Part shown: piece after piece, positions 19,018 through 27,045 of the stretch | Numbering within the stretch: the first letter of the stretch is position 1 | Layout: each line of letters opens with the position of its first letter | NCBI GenBank assembly: GCA_964509295.1 | Contig: CAZDWS010000001.1 | Span: 124,001 to 188,000, forward strand | DNA from: JBGSQR01 sp964509295 | Lineage (GTDB): Bacteria; Desulfobacterota; Desulfuromonadia; Geobacterales; Pseudopelobacteraceae | Direction: 5' to 3' | Length of the DNA: 64,000 nt | Program-made: the position numbers and the translations under genes | The notes under the pieces: generated by a model | The model's database searches: none | Seen by the model: the letters and a program-made list of their open reading frames with translations, nothing else | What the model was told of the DNA's origin: nothing

Positions 19018-20151
19018 ATGAAAAAATTGAAAGTTGTAACAGTTGTCGGAACCAGGCCGGAAATCATCCGCCTCTCCCGCGTACTCCCCAAGCTGGATCA
19101 GTACATGGATCATATTCTTATCCATACCGGTCAGAACTATGACTACGAACTGAATGAGATATTCTTCAAAGATCTGGATATCCGCAAACCGGATTATTTT
19201 TTGGATGCAGCCGGAGCTACCGCAGCCGAAACCATTGGGCAGATGATCATCAAGGTTGATCCGTTGCTGGCAGAGATTCAACCGGATGCTTTACTGGTTC
19301 TGGGCGATACCAATAGCTGCTTGGCAGCTATCCCTGCAAAACGTCGTAAAATTCCGATTTTCCACATGGAGGCCGGCAATCGCTGCTTCGACCAGCGAGT
19401 ACCGGAGGAGACCAATCGGAAGATTGTGGATCATACCAGCGACATAAACCTGACCTATAGCGATATTGCCAGAGAATACCTGTTACGGGAGGGACTCCCG
19501 CCGGATAGGGTTATCAAGACCGGTTCCCCCATGTTCGAGGTTCTGAACCACTACCTTCCAAAAATCGAAGCATCTTCTGTTCTTGCAATGCTGGGGCTAG
19601 AAGAGCAGGACTATTTCGTGGTAAGTGCACACCGCGAGGAAAATGTGGATTCGGAGGTCAACTTTCGTAAGCTGGTCGCAATCCTAAATGGTCTGGCCGA
19701 AACTTATGGTAAACGGGTGATCGTTTCTACCCATCCCCGAACACGCAAACGGGTGGAAAACCTGGGTGTCCGTTTTCACGAAAAGGTCGAACTGCTGAAG
19801 CCGCTCAGCTTGACCGACTATGTGCACCTCCAGATGCATGCTCATGCAGTCCTCTCCGACAGCGGCACGATCAACGAGGAGTCGTCTATCCTCAACTTTC
19901 CTGCACTGAACCTGCGTGAGGCACATGAGCGGCCGGAAGGAATGGAAGAGGCATCAGTCATGATGACCGGACTGGAGTTGGATCGGGTGCATCAGGGATT
20001 AGCAATCCTGGCAGATCAGAAACGCGAGGGAGAAAGAACCCTGCGACAGGTGTCTGATTATTCCATGCCGAACGTTTCGGAGAAGGTGGCTAGAATCATC
20101 CTTAGTTATACCGATTATGTTAACCGGGTTGTATGGAAGAAGCTGGTTTAA
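19018..20151 (+). CDS. fnlC: UDP-N-acetyl-L-fucosamine synthase, 2-epimerase family (FnlC/CapG/WbjD)
   Basis: A 377-residue UDP-GlcNAc 2-epimerase-family protein. The ATG at 19018 is preceded by GGAG, and a TTG at 19003 is in frame but less likely. Recognisable motifs are VVTVVGTRPEIIRLSRVLP, HMEAGNRCFDQRVPEETNRK, VVSAHREENVD and SDSGTINEESSIL. As the third enzyme after fnlA and fnlB it epimerises C2 to give UDP-L-FucNAc. Its stop codon abuts the ATG of the next gene. Confidence 0.92.
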   Translation: MKKLKVVTVVGTRPEIIRLSRVLPKLDQYMDHILIHTGQNYDYELNEIFFKDLDIRKPDYFLDAAGATAAETIGQMIIKVDPLLAEIQPDALLVLGDTNSCLAAIPAKRRKIPIFHMEAGNRCFDQRVPEETNRKIVDHTSDINLTYSDIAREYLLREGLPPDRVIKTGSPMFEVLNHYLPKIEASSVLAMLGLEEQDYFVVSAHREENVDSEVNFRKLVAILNGLAETYGKRVIVSTHPRTRKRVENLGVRFHEKVELLKPLSLTDYVHLQMHAHAVLSDSGTINEESSILNFPALNLREAHERPEGMEEASVMMTGLELDRVHQGLAILADQKREGERTLRQVSDYSMPNVSEKVARIILSYTDYVNRVVWKKLV

Positions 20152-21390
20152 ATGAATCTTTTGATTGTTAGCCAGTATTTCTGGCCTGAGAACTTTAGAA
20201 TTAACGACTTGGCTGCTGGACTTGTTGAACGCGGCCATGAGGTTTCCGTTCTTACTGGAATTCCAAACTATCCTCAAGGACGTTTTTTTGCTGGATACGG
20301 GTACTTCAAAAGACATCGAGAAATATACAAAGGTGTCCGCATCATCCGAGTGCCACTTATTGCAAGAGGCAATGGAAATGGAAAACGGCTCGCCCTGAAC
20401 TATCTCTCCTTTGCTGTTATTGCAAGTATTTGTTCACCATTTTTCTGTAACGGAAAATTTGACTTGATTTTTGTCTTCGAACCATCCCCGATTACTGTTG
20501 GCTTACCTGCTATTTTCTTGAAACATCTAAAATCTATCCCCATTTTCTTCTGGGTTCAGGACCTTTGGCCGGAAAGCCTTTCAGCAACTGGCGCCGTTCG
20601 TTCTCCGTTAATATTAAAACTGGTAAAAAAACTTGTTTGTTTCATCTACCAAAGATGCGACAAGATATTAACAACATCACAGGCTTACTTTCCATCAATA
20701 ATAAGCCTTGGAATCCATTCAAAAAAACTTATATATTTTCCCCAGTGTGTTGAGGAACTTTATCAGCCAGTAAAAATTGATCCCAGCTCAACTGAACAAA
20801 CTCTTATTCCAGAAGGATTTCGAGTTATGTTTGCCGGGAATATCGGTACAGCACAGTCATTCGAAACAATAATTGGTGCTGCAAATGAACTCCGTTCGTA
20901 CACTAACATTCAATGGGTTATAATCGGTGATGGTCGAAAACGTGCTTGGGTAGAAACGGAAGTTAAACGATTAAAACTGACTAAAACTGTGCACCTTCTG
21001 GGTAGTTATCCGGTTGAAATGATGCCCCGTTTTTTTGCTTTAGCCGATGCACTTTTGGTAACACTTAAGAATGAACCCATATTTTCTCTTACAATTCCAG
21101 GCAAGGTTCAATCATACCTTGCATGCGGAAAACCAATAATCGCTGCCCTTGAAGGTGAGGGAAGTCGACTGGTCAGGGAGGCAAATGCTGGTTTGACGTG
21201 TCCTGCAGAAAATCCCCTTGCCCTAGCAGAGACTGTTTTGTCCATGTATCATCTGCCACTTGCACAGCGTGAAAAGTTGGGCCAATGCGGGTATCAGTAC
21301 CATAAAGCAAATTTCGCCCGAGATATTCTTCTTACTAAGCTTGAAAACTGGATGTACGAAGCGACTGAAGTAACCAGAAATGAGGTATGA
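20152..21390 (+). CDS. wbuB: Glycosyltransferase WbuB-like, probable L-FucNAc transferase
   Basis: A 412-residue GT4 enzyme starting LLIVSQYFWPENFRINDLA, the hallmark of the WbuB group, with the motifs FFWVQDLWPESLSATG and FAGNIGTAQSFETII. In Escherichia coli O26 and similar loci wbuB directly follows fnlABC and adds FucNAc to the repeat unit, the same order as here. The start codon directly follows the fnlC stop, so translation is likely coupled. The donor is inferred from order. Confidence 0.85.
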   Translation: MNLLIVSQYFWPENFRINDLAAGLVERGHEVSVLTGIPNYPQGRFFAGYGYFKRHREIYKGVRIIRVPLIARGNGNGKRLALNYLSFAVIASICSPFFCNGKFDLIFVFEPSPITVGLPAIFLKHLKSIPIFFWVQDLWPESLSATGAVRSPLILKLVKKLVCFIYQRCDKILTTSQAYFPSIISLGIHSKKLIYFPQCVEELYQPVKIDPSSTEQTLIPEGFRVMFAGNIGTAQSFETIIGAANELRSYTNIQWVIIGDGRKRAWVETEVKRLKLTKTVHLLGSYPVEMMPRFFALADALLVTLKNEPIFSLTIPGKVQSYLACGKPIIAALEGEGSRLVREANAGLTCPAENPLALAETVLSMYHLPLAQREKLGQCGYQYHKANFARDILLTKLENWMYEATEVTRNEV

Positions 21391-21394
21391 TTTA

Positions 21395-22375
21395 ATGAAA
21401 CCAATATTTTCGTCTGAGCATAGAGTTTTAGTTACCGGTTCAACGGGATTTGTTGGAATTCCTCTTTGTACTAGGCTTCAGAAAGATCAATATATAGTAC
21501 GCGGCTGTGTACGGAGAGCCGAATTCCAATCTAAACTGCCTGACGGTATGCAGGCACCTCTAATTGAATCCATTGATCCTGACACTGATTGGTCAAATGC
21601 ACTATCAGGTGTCAACACAGTTATCCATCTGGCAGCACGTGTACACATAATGAATGATAAATCCGCAGACCCTCTCACTGCCTATCGACTTGTTAATGTT
21701 GAGGGGACAGAAAATTTGGCACTTCAGGCGGCAGCAAACGGAGTTCAGCGTCTTATATTTCTCAGCACTGTTAAAGTCCATGGTGAAGAAACTGCAGTAC
21801 CTTACACGGAACAAAATCTGCCAGCGCCGCAAGATCCTTACGGAATCAGTAAATTAGAAGCAGAGGTCGTTCTCCGTAAAATTGCTGTAAAATATGGACT
21901 TGAAGTAGTTATCCTCCGACCGCCTCTAGTCTATGGCCCAGGCGTTAAGGCAAACTTTTTACAACTATTCAGAATGGTTACACTAGGAGTACCCCTTCCA
22001 TTAGCAAGCATCACCAATTTACGCAGCTTAGTCTATCTAGGCAACCTTATTGATGCAATTGTCGCCTGTATTACAAATAAAAATGCTTCAGGAAAGACAT
22101 TTCTAGTTAGTGATGGATTTGACGTTTCCACGCCGGAGCTTATTCGCCAAGTTGCAATTGCTCTTGATTGCCCAATTCGGCTTATCCCATTCCACCCATC
22201 CATCTTGCGAATCGTAGGCAAACTCGCTGGTAAAACAAATTCTGTAGAACGCTTACTCGGTTCTTTGGTAGTAGACTCTAGCAAAATCCAGAGAGAGTTA
22301 AGTTGGAAACCTCCTTTTACTTTAGAAGAAGGATTGCTGATAACAGCAAATTGGTTTAAGACTCAATTTAATTGA
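21395..22375 (+). CDS. NAD-dependent sugar 4-ketoreductase (WbpV/WreQ-like)
   Basis: About 326 residues from the ATG at 21395, which has GAGGT eight bases upstream. An in-frame ATG at 21380 overlaps the previous gene but has a weaker site. The fold is an extended SDR: HRVLVTGSTGFVGIPLCTRL, then DPYGISKLEAE holding the YxxxK pair. The protein resembles WbpV and WreQ, which reduce UDP-4-keto-6-deoxy-GlcNAc to UDP-N-acetylquinovosamine. Together with the next gene, an initiating transferase, this hints that QuiNAc-1-phosphate starts the repeat unit. Substrate is inference. Confidence 0.78.
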   Translation: MKPIFSSEHRVLVTGSTGFVGIPLCTRLQKDQYIVRGCVRRAEFQSKLPDGMQAPLIESIDPDTDWSNALSGVNTVIHLAARVHIMNDKSADPLTAYRLVNVEGTENLALQAAANGVQRLIFLSTVKVHGEETAVPYTEQNLPAPQDPYGISKLEAEVVLRKIAVKYGLEVVILRPPLVYGPGVKANFLQLFRMVTLGVPLPLASITNLRSLVYLGNLIDAIVACITNKNASGKTFLVSDGFDVSTPELIRQVAIALDCPIRLIPFHPSILRIVGKLAGKTNSVERLLGSLVVDSSKIQRELSWKPPFTLEEGLLITANWFKTQFN

Positions 22376-22431
22376 TATTTGTTGACAAGTTTTACAGGAG
22401 AGTTATCTATTATGATTCTGGACAAAATTTT

Positions 22432-22995
22432 ATGCTGAAACGCATTTTTGATTTTACTATGACAATAATTGCCCTTCTTTTACTTGGCCTACCGATGCTA
22501 CTGGTCGCCTTGCTTGTAAGATTAACGTCACAAGGGCCCATTTTTTACTGGTCTGACCGGGTTGGGCGTAACAATTTAATATTTAAAATGCCAAAGTTTC
22601 GCACCATGCGCACTGATACTCCGGCCGTCGCAACCCATTTACTGGGTGATCCTGACCGTTGGGTAACTCCAGTCGGCAGATTTCTTCGTAAAACCAGTCT
22701 TGATGAACTACCACAGTTATTCTGTATACTAAAAGGCGACATGAGCATCGTTGGCCCAAGGCCCGCACTGTTTAACCAAAATGATCTGATTGAATTACGA
22801 ACTAAAACTGGAGTTCATCTTCTTATCCCTGGCCTTACTGGCTGGGCACAAATCAACGGACGAGATGAGTTACCAATTCCTGCCAAAGTTAAGTTTGATG
22901 AGTACTACCTGAAAAATTGCTCATTTATCTTGGATTTACAAATTATTTTTCGAACTTTTATTAAAGTTGTAAAAAGTGAAGGAGTCAAACATTGA
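22432..22995 (+). CDS. Initiating phosphoglycosyl transferase (bacterial sugar transferase, WreU/WbpL role)
   Basis: A 187-residue monotopic sugar-phosphate transferase (PF02397 type) from the ATG at 22432. A TTG at 22372 would add 20 residues. One N-terminal hydrophobic segment (FTMTIIALLLLGLPMLLVAL) precedes FKMPKFRTMRTD, LRKTSLDELPQLF and IVGPRPALF, the catalytic DE and phosphate-binding region. It would attach the first sugar-1-phosphate to undecaprenyl phosphate. The short form without the N-terminal transmembrane bundle resembles PglC and WreU. The partner reductase upstream suggests QuiNAc-1-P as substrate. Confidence 0.87.
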   Translation: MLKRIFDFTMTIIALLLLGLPMLLVALLVRLTSQGPIFYWSDRVGRNNLIFKMPKFRTMRTDTPAVATHLLGDPDRWVTPVGRFLRKTSLDELPQLFCILKGDMSIVGPRPALFNQNDLIELRTKTGVHLLIPGLTGWAQINGRDELPIPAKVKFDEYYLKNCSFILDLQIIFRTFIKVVKSEGVKH

Positions 22996-23464
22996 TCATC
23001 TAACTTTTTCAGGCAAAGGTATGTTCCATTATATAATTTTTCTTAGAGCCCGGAAAAGCAGTTGACAATGCAAACTGATTTCAAATCAACGACACGCAAA
23101 AAACGTGAATTTATCAAAGATCTTAAGCTGTCAAGGCGTTGTACAACTAATTATCCCGAACAGTAGTGACAATTTCTATTCAAAATTCAGCAAAGTGATT
23201 GTTAGATTATATCTGGAGGATGGCCGTGAAATTTGTAGTACTTTCCTGGCTAAACATTTGATTTTACTTTTGCAGGAGACTTGAGTGTGCTATTTGTGAC
23301 TTATGCTGTAGGGATACAAAATACAATATAGTCGGTCTTTGTTATAAAATTTAATTATCGAGGCAAGATTTAATCGCAATAATGTTTTTGTTTAGTTCAA
23401 CACGCTTGACAAATGGAACAGCATCAATAGATATTTAATACATAGCTTTATCCATGGAGTAGTA
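22996..23464 (+). other. Gene-poor spacer with short decayed-looking frames
   Basis: About 470 bases without a convincing gene. Two short + strand frames are present. One of 32 codons at 23068-23166 (MQTDFKSTTRKKREFIKDLK..) is rich in lysine and arginine. Another starts at ATG 23220 behind GGAGG and stops after 13 codons. They may be the beginnings of genes broken by rearrangement. I see no strong terminator hairpin here. Confidence 0.4.
23406..23435 (+). promoter_or_regulatory. Candidate sigma-70 promoter
   Basis: TTGACA at 23406-23411 is followed after 18 bases by GATATT (four of six matches to TATAAT), about 30 bases before the start of the small membrane protein gene at 23465. It would drive the three-gene group 23465-26815 separately from the main polysaccharide operon. 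The sequence is AT-rich, so chance matches are possible. Confidence 0.3.
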
Positions 23465-23653
23465 ATGAAAATTACCCAAACAATAAAATTATCAATTCTA
23501 TTTTTACTAATTTCTCCTTCTTTTTCTCACGCATATACCGATCCCGGTTCAGGGTTGTTATTATGGCAAATACTGGGATCCTTCTTCATTGGTCTACTTT
23601 TCTATTTCAGACGAATCATCAACTTTATCAAAGCACTGTTGCACAAAAAATGA
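23465..23653 (+). CDS. Small membrane protein with YTDPGSG motif
   Basis: A 62-residue protein: a signal-like hydrophobic N-terminus ending in SHA, then YTDPGSGLLLWQ, a second hydrophobic helix (about residues 33-48) and a basic end (RRIINFIKALLHKK). Small proteins with this YTDPGSG motif occur in polysaccharide loci next to alkaline-phosphatase-superfamily genes. Their function is not known to me. Its stop overlaps the start of the following methyltransferase (ATGA), so the two are translationally coupled. Confidence 0.75.
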   Translation: MKITQTIKLSILFLLISPSFSHAYTDPGSGLLLWQILGSFFIGLLFYFRRIINFIKALLHKK

Positions 23654-25077
23654 TCAGTGCTAAACATACGGCATCATTACGTGATCCAGCCGGATACCTT
23701 GTTAAGTGCGAAAATCAACTCATTCGTGTAATTAAACCTGAATTTGCAAACGAATATCGGAAGCTTCTTACTGGATCGTGGCTAAATGATCAATGTCAAG
23801 CTGGAACAATTGCCGCTTTTCGTTTTTTAAGCACTGATGAAGCCGTTAGCCTTGTAGGCATAGAAGCAGCTAACTGCCTTTGTTTGGATCACACTATAAT
23901 AAGTTTTCCATCTTATCCTTCAGAGTGGCCATTAGAAATGCTTTGCGCAGCGGCCGAGCTCACTCTTAATCTTTGTGTCCTGTCACTTCGACAAGGAATT
24001 GGACTAAAGGATGCCACTCCATTTAATATTCTTTTTCAAGGGACATCGCCCATTTTTATTGATTTGCTATCATTTCAACCGCGCGACTTGCATGATCCAA
24101 CCTGGCTGGCGCATGGCCAGTTTGTAAGAAATTTTTTATTTCCTACTATATTGGACTCTAGGTATGGGATGTCCTGCCATAAACACTTTCTTACCCGGCG
24201 TGATGGAATCGAACCAGAAGAGGTTTATCGTTTGTTGAGTCCCCTTGCGCGTTTATCTTCGCCGTTTTTGGGAAATGTAACAATGCCAATACTTTTTTCA
24301 GCATTAGCAGATCGTCAATTTGGTAAGTTATATACTCCTAAAAGACTATCTAACGCTGATCAAGTAGAGTTCATTCTGCAATCTCTTTTTGCACGAATAG
24401 CAAATACCATTCAATCATCATTCCAACGTAAACATCCTAAAAGCATCTGGAGCTCATACAATGATACCTGTACTTATACTTCTGATGATGCTTCGCTTAA
24501 AACAGCCTTTGTGGAGCAGTTTTTTAAAGAATCACGCCCCAAGAGGGTATTAGATATTGGCTGCAACACCGGTCAATTCTCCTTTCTTGCAGCTAGTTAT
24601 GGTGCAAATGTAGTTGCAACTGATCTTGACCCCGAAGTTGTAGGTAGTCTTTGGCAGCATGCTAAGAAAGAAAAGGCTAATATCCTTCCTTTGGTTGTTA
24701 ATATTGCATGGCCGACACCGGCACTTGGCTGGCGCAACCGCGAAACACTTTCTTTTCTTGAGCGAGCTGAAGGATATTTTGATGTGGTTTTGATGCTCGC
24801 GGTTTGCCATCATCTATTAGTAACAGATCAGATACCGCTTGATGAAATTATAACTCTAGCATCCAAGCTGACCAAAAAATGGTTACTTATTGAATATGTA
24901 GGACCAGAGGATCTTCAATTTAAACGCTTAGTGCGAGGACGCGATGCTCTTTATTCTTGGTTTAATAGAGATGTTTTCGAAAGAGAGCTTGGCAAACATT
25001 TTGAAATAATTCGCCAGATCAAAGTGACAAACGAAGGTCGATGGTTATACCTTGCAAAGTTAAGTGATCATGAATAA
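23650..25077 (+). CDS. Class I SAM methyltransferase with unusual N-terminal region
   Basis: A 475-residue protein from the ATG at 23650. The C-terminal part (about residues 290-475) is a class I methyltransferase: RVLDIGCNTGQFSFLAASYG, then ATDLDPEVVG and FDVVLMLAVCHHLL. The N-terminal part holds K120-D121-ATPFN126 and FID138, spaced like the catalytic-loop D-x4-N and the later metal-binding aspartate of kinase-like folds. This resemblance is suggestive only. The gene overlaps both neighbours, and the next gene is an inner-membrane phosphatase-superfamily enzyme, so all three probably modify the same surface product. Confidence 0.75.
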   Translation: MISAKHTASLRDPAGYLVKCENQLIRVIKPEFANEYRKLLTGSWLNDQCQAGTIAAFRFLSTDEAVSLVGIEAANCLCLDHTIISFPSYPSEWPLEMLCAAAELTLNLCVLSLRQGIGLKDATPFNILFQGTSPIFIDLLSFQPRDLHDPTWLAHGQFVRNFLFPTILDSRYGMSCHKHFLTRRDGIEPEEVYRLLSPLARLSSPFLGNVTMPILFSALADRQFGKLYTPKRLSNADQVEFILQSLFARIANTIQSSFQRKHPKSIWSSYNDTCTYTSDDASLKTAFVEQFFKESRPKRVLDIGCNTGQFSFLAASYGANVVATDLDPEVVGSLWQHAKKEKANILPLVVNIAWPTPALGWRNRETLSFLERAEGYFDVVLMLAVCHHLLVTDQIPLDEIITLASKLTKKWLLIEYVGPEDLQFKRLVRGRDALYSWFNRDVFERELGKHFEIIRQIKVTNEGRWLYLAKLSDHE

Positions 25078-26815
25078 ATATTTTATTTTACTATTCATGT
25101 TTAAAAAAAATGTACTGCTCGTGGTTGCAGCACTTACGCCATTACTATTCATCGTCGCTCAAAATCAACATATTTACTTAATACCACAAATCATTGCTTC
25201 TATTATTTTTGTAACGATATTCTGTATTATATTCCTAGAAGTTTGTTCTCTCGTAAATTTATTCAAATTTAGAAATACCGCTATTGAAAACAATACACCT
25301 ATAAAACGTCAAGTTGTACTAAACACACTTACTATACCATTAATATTGTTAACTTTCCTTATTTTATTATTCGGTATTTTGTTGATAACAGGTAATTTGG
25401 TGCCTGCGAAATATCCTTTTTCGATCGTATGCTTTTATGCACTAATTCTTTTTACATTCGGTCTTTTATACTCTGCAGTAAATGCACGTATTTTTGGAAT
25501 CATGCTTTATTCGTTTATCTTTATTTCACTGGTTCACTTAAGCTTAAGTATTTTGCGGGACTCTTTTGAATTATCTGACATTAGCAGTACACCTACTACA
25601 ATTGAGAAAGTACAGTTCACCACCAGACCAAATATTTACCTTTTTTTACTTGAATCTTTTCATTCTCGGGACGTTCTTAAAAAAGTGTATGATATTGATA
25701 CATTGCAGTTTTCCAATAAGTTGGTGGCTGAAGGCTATTCATTATATGACCCAGTCTATGCAAATTACTATGCTACACTTTTTTCCACAGCATCACTTTT
25801 TCGTATGGATCACTCCTTTTACGCTGAAGATCGAGGCAAGATTGACATAAATATAAAGACATCCAAACTCATTTCAGGCGGACCGGGCAACAATGCGCTA
25901 GATATCCTTAAAATCAACGGATATTCAGTAGCATATATCCATTCTATTAATGGCATATATCGTTATAAGAACAGTAAAATAGACTATACCAACCTTAATT
26001 TCCCTTTTGGTGGTTTATTTAAGCCTATATATGATATTGAAGCTCTGATGATTCAATTAATTAGGCCGATGTTTAGACTTAATAATAATTTTAGAGAATG
26101 GGTACGCACTGTCTTTATTCAACAACCCAGGGTAGCTAACTTGAAGTCAAGTTCTTTAGAAAAAACAAGCGATGCACGCTTACACGAACTAATGACTCAT
26201 ATTATTAAATCAAGCAAAACCAGTCAACCCGTTTTTAGGTTTATTTATTGGATTGGAGCGGCACATACGGATAGCAGAATTGGAAGCATCAGCGACCAAA
26301 AGATTAAATTGGAATATGCTGCTTCATGGAAATTAGAGTACCGTGATATTGTGCAAAAAGCTGAGGTTGAAATTTTAGATGTGGTACAAAATATAGAAAA
26401 ATACGATCCAGGGGCACTCGTAATTTTAATTGGTGACCATGGTGCTTGGCTCAAAGGACGTATGATCGAGGACAAAAACAAAAACAGCACCAGCTTGGAT
26501 GAACTAAAAGCATATGCTGCGGAGTTTGGTTTTTCTCTTGCTGACTTGACTAAAGATGTTTCTTCTGTTTTTCTTGCTATTAAATGGCCAAAAGGTGTCA
26601 ATGTGCCCGTAGGTCAGCCGGTTTCCCATGTAAACCTTTTTCGGCTCATTTTCAGCGCACTGTCAAACGATGAAACTTTTATGCTCGATGCTGTACCGAA
26701 TACGTCATATTTTTTGGTTCCTGGTCTCAAGCCAAGGGTTTACAACACTGTAAGAGAGGGTGTTGTTCTTGATGATTGGCAATTGTTCGAAAAGTCTACG
26801 AAGACTCAAAACTGA
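25070..26815 (+). CDS. Membrane-anchored alkaline-phosphatase-superfamily (sulfatase-type) protein
   Basis: About 581 residues from the ATG at 25070 (a GTG at 25064 is also in frame). Five hydrophobic helices fill residues 1-165. The periplasmic catalytic domain has the metal motif IYLFLLESFHSRD, a candidate threonine nucleophile in YYATLFSTASLF, and the late LIGDHGAWL metal-ligand motif. This layout matches LTA-synthase/phosphoethanolamine-transferase-like enzymes, which move phospho-groups onto glycans, or sulfatases. The exact reaction is open. It closes the polysaccharide locus and is followed by a terminator. Confidence 0.78.
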   Translation: MNKYFILLFMFKKNVLLVVAALTPLLFIVAQNQHIYLIPQIIASIIFVTIFCIIFLEVCSLVNLFKFRNTAIENNTPIKRQVVLNTLTIPLILLTFLILLFGILLITGNLVPAKYPFSIVCFYALILFTFGLLYSAVNARIFGIMLYSFIFISLVHLSLSILRDSFELSDISSTPTTIEKVQFTTRPNIYLFLLESFHSRDVLKKVYDIDTLQFSNKLVAEGYSLYDPVYANYYATLFSTASLFRMDHSFYAEDRGKIDINIKTSKLISGGPGNNALDILKINGYSVAYIHSINGIYRYKNSKIDYTNLNFPFGGLFKPIYDIEALMIQLIRPMFRLNNNFREWVRTVFIQQPRVANLKSSSLEKTSDARLHELMTHIIKSSKTSQPVFRFIYWIGAAHTDSRIGSISDQKIKLEYAASWKLEYRDIVQKAEVEILDVVQNIEKYDPGALVILIGDHGAWLKGRMIEDKNKNSTSLDELKAYAAEFGFSLADLTKDVSSVFLAIKWPKGVNVPVGQPVSHVNLFRLIFSALSNDETFMLDAVPNTSYFLVPGLKPRVYNTVREGVVLDDWQLFEKSTKTQN

Positions 26816-26972
26816 TTGGAACTAGTGATTCAAAGTGCACGTTCAACACCCACCATGTTATCACTTTTTTATCAACAATAAAGGTAGTTGTTGGATATTC
26901 ATAATTTTGTGTATTCTTAGTAACGCCAATATTTGCGAATTAAAATACACATTACTATTACTACAGAACAAT

Positions 26973-27009
26973 AATAAAGCCCCTGGCAACTCGTACCTGG
27001 GGCTTTATT
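26973..27009. terminator. Bidirectional terminator hairpin
   Basis: A perfect 11-base stem (AATAAAGCCCC at 26973-26983 with GGGGCTTTATT at 26999-27009) lies between the convergent genes ending at 26815 and 27046. The A/T-rich flanks give U-rich ends in both directions, so it can end both transcripts. Confidence 0.85.
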
Positions 27010-27045
27010 ATTTACATAAAGCTATAAAAATAATACTAATTATCG

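Noticed and set aside
22996..23464. HNH-endonuclease remnant in the spacer
   Set aside because: The 32-codon frame KKREFIKDLK.. vaguely recalls such proteins but has no HNH residues, so the identification is not supportable.
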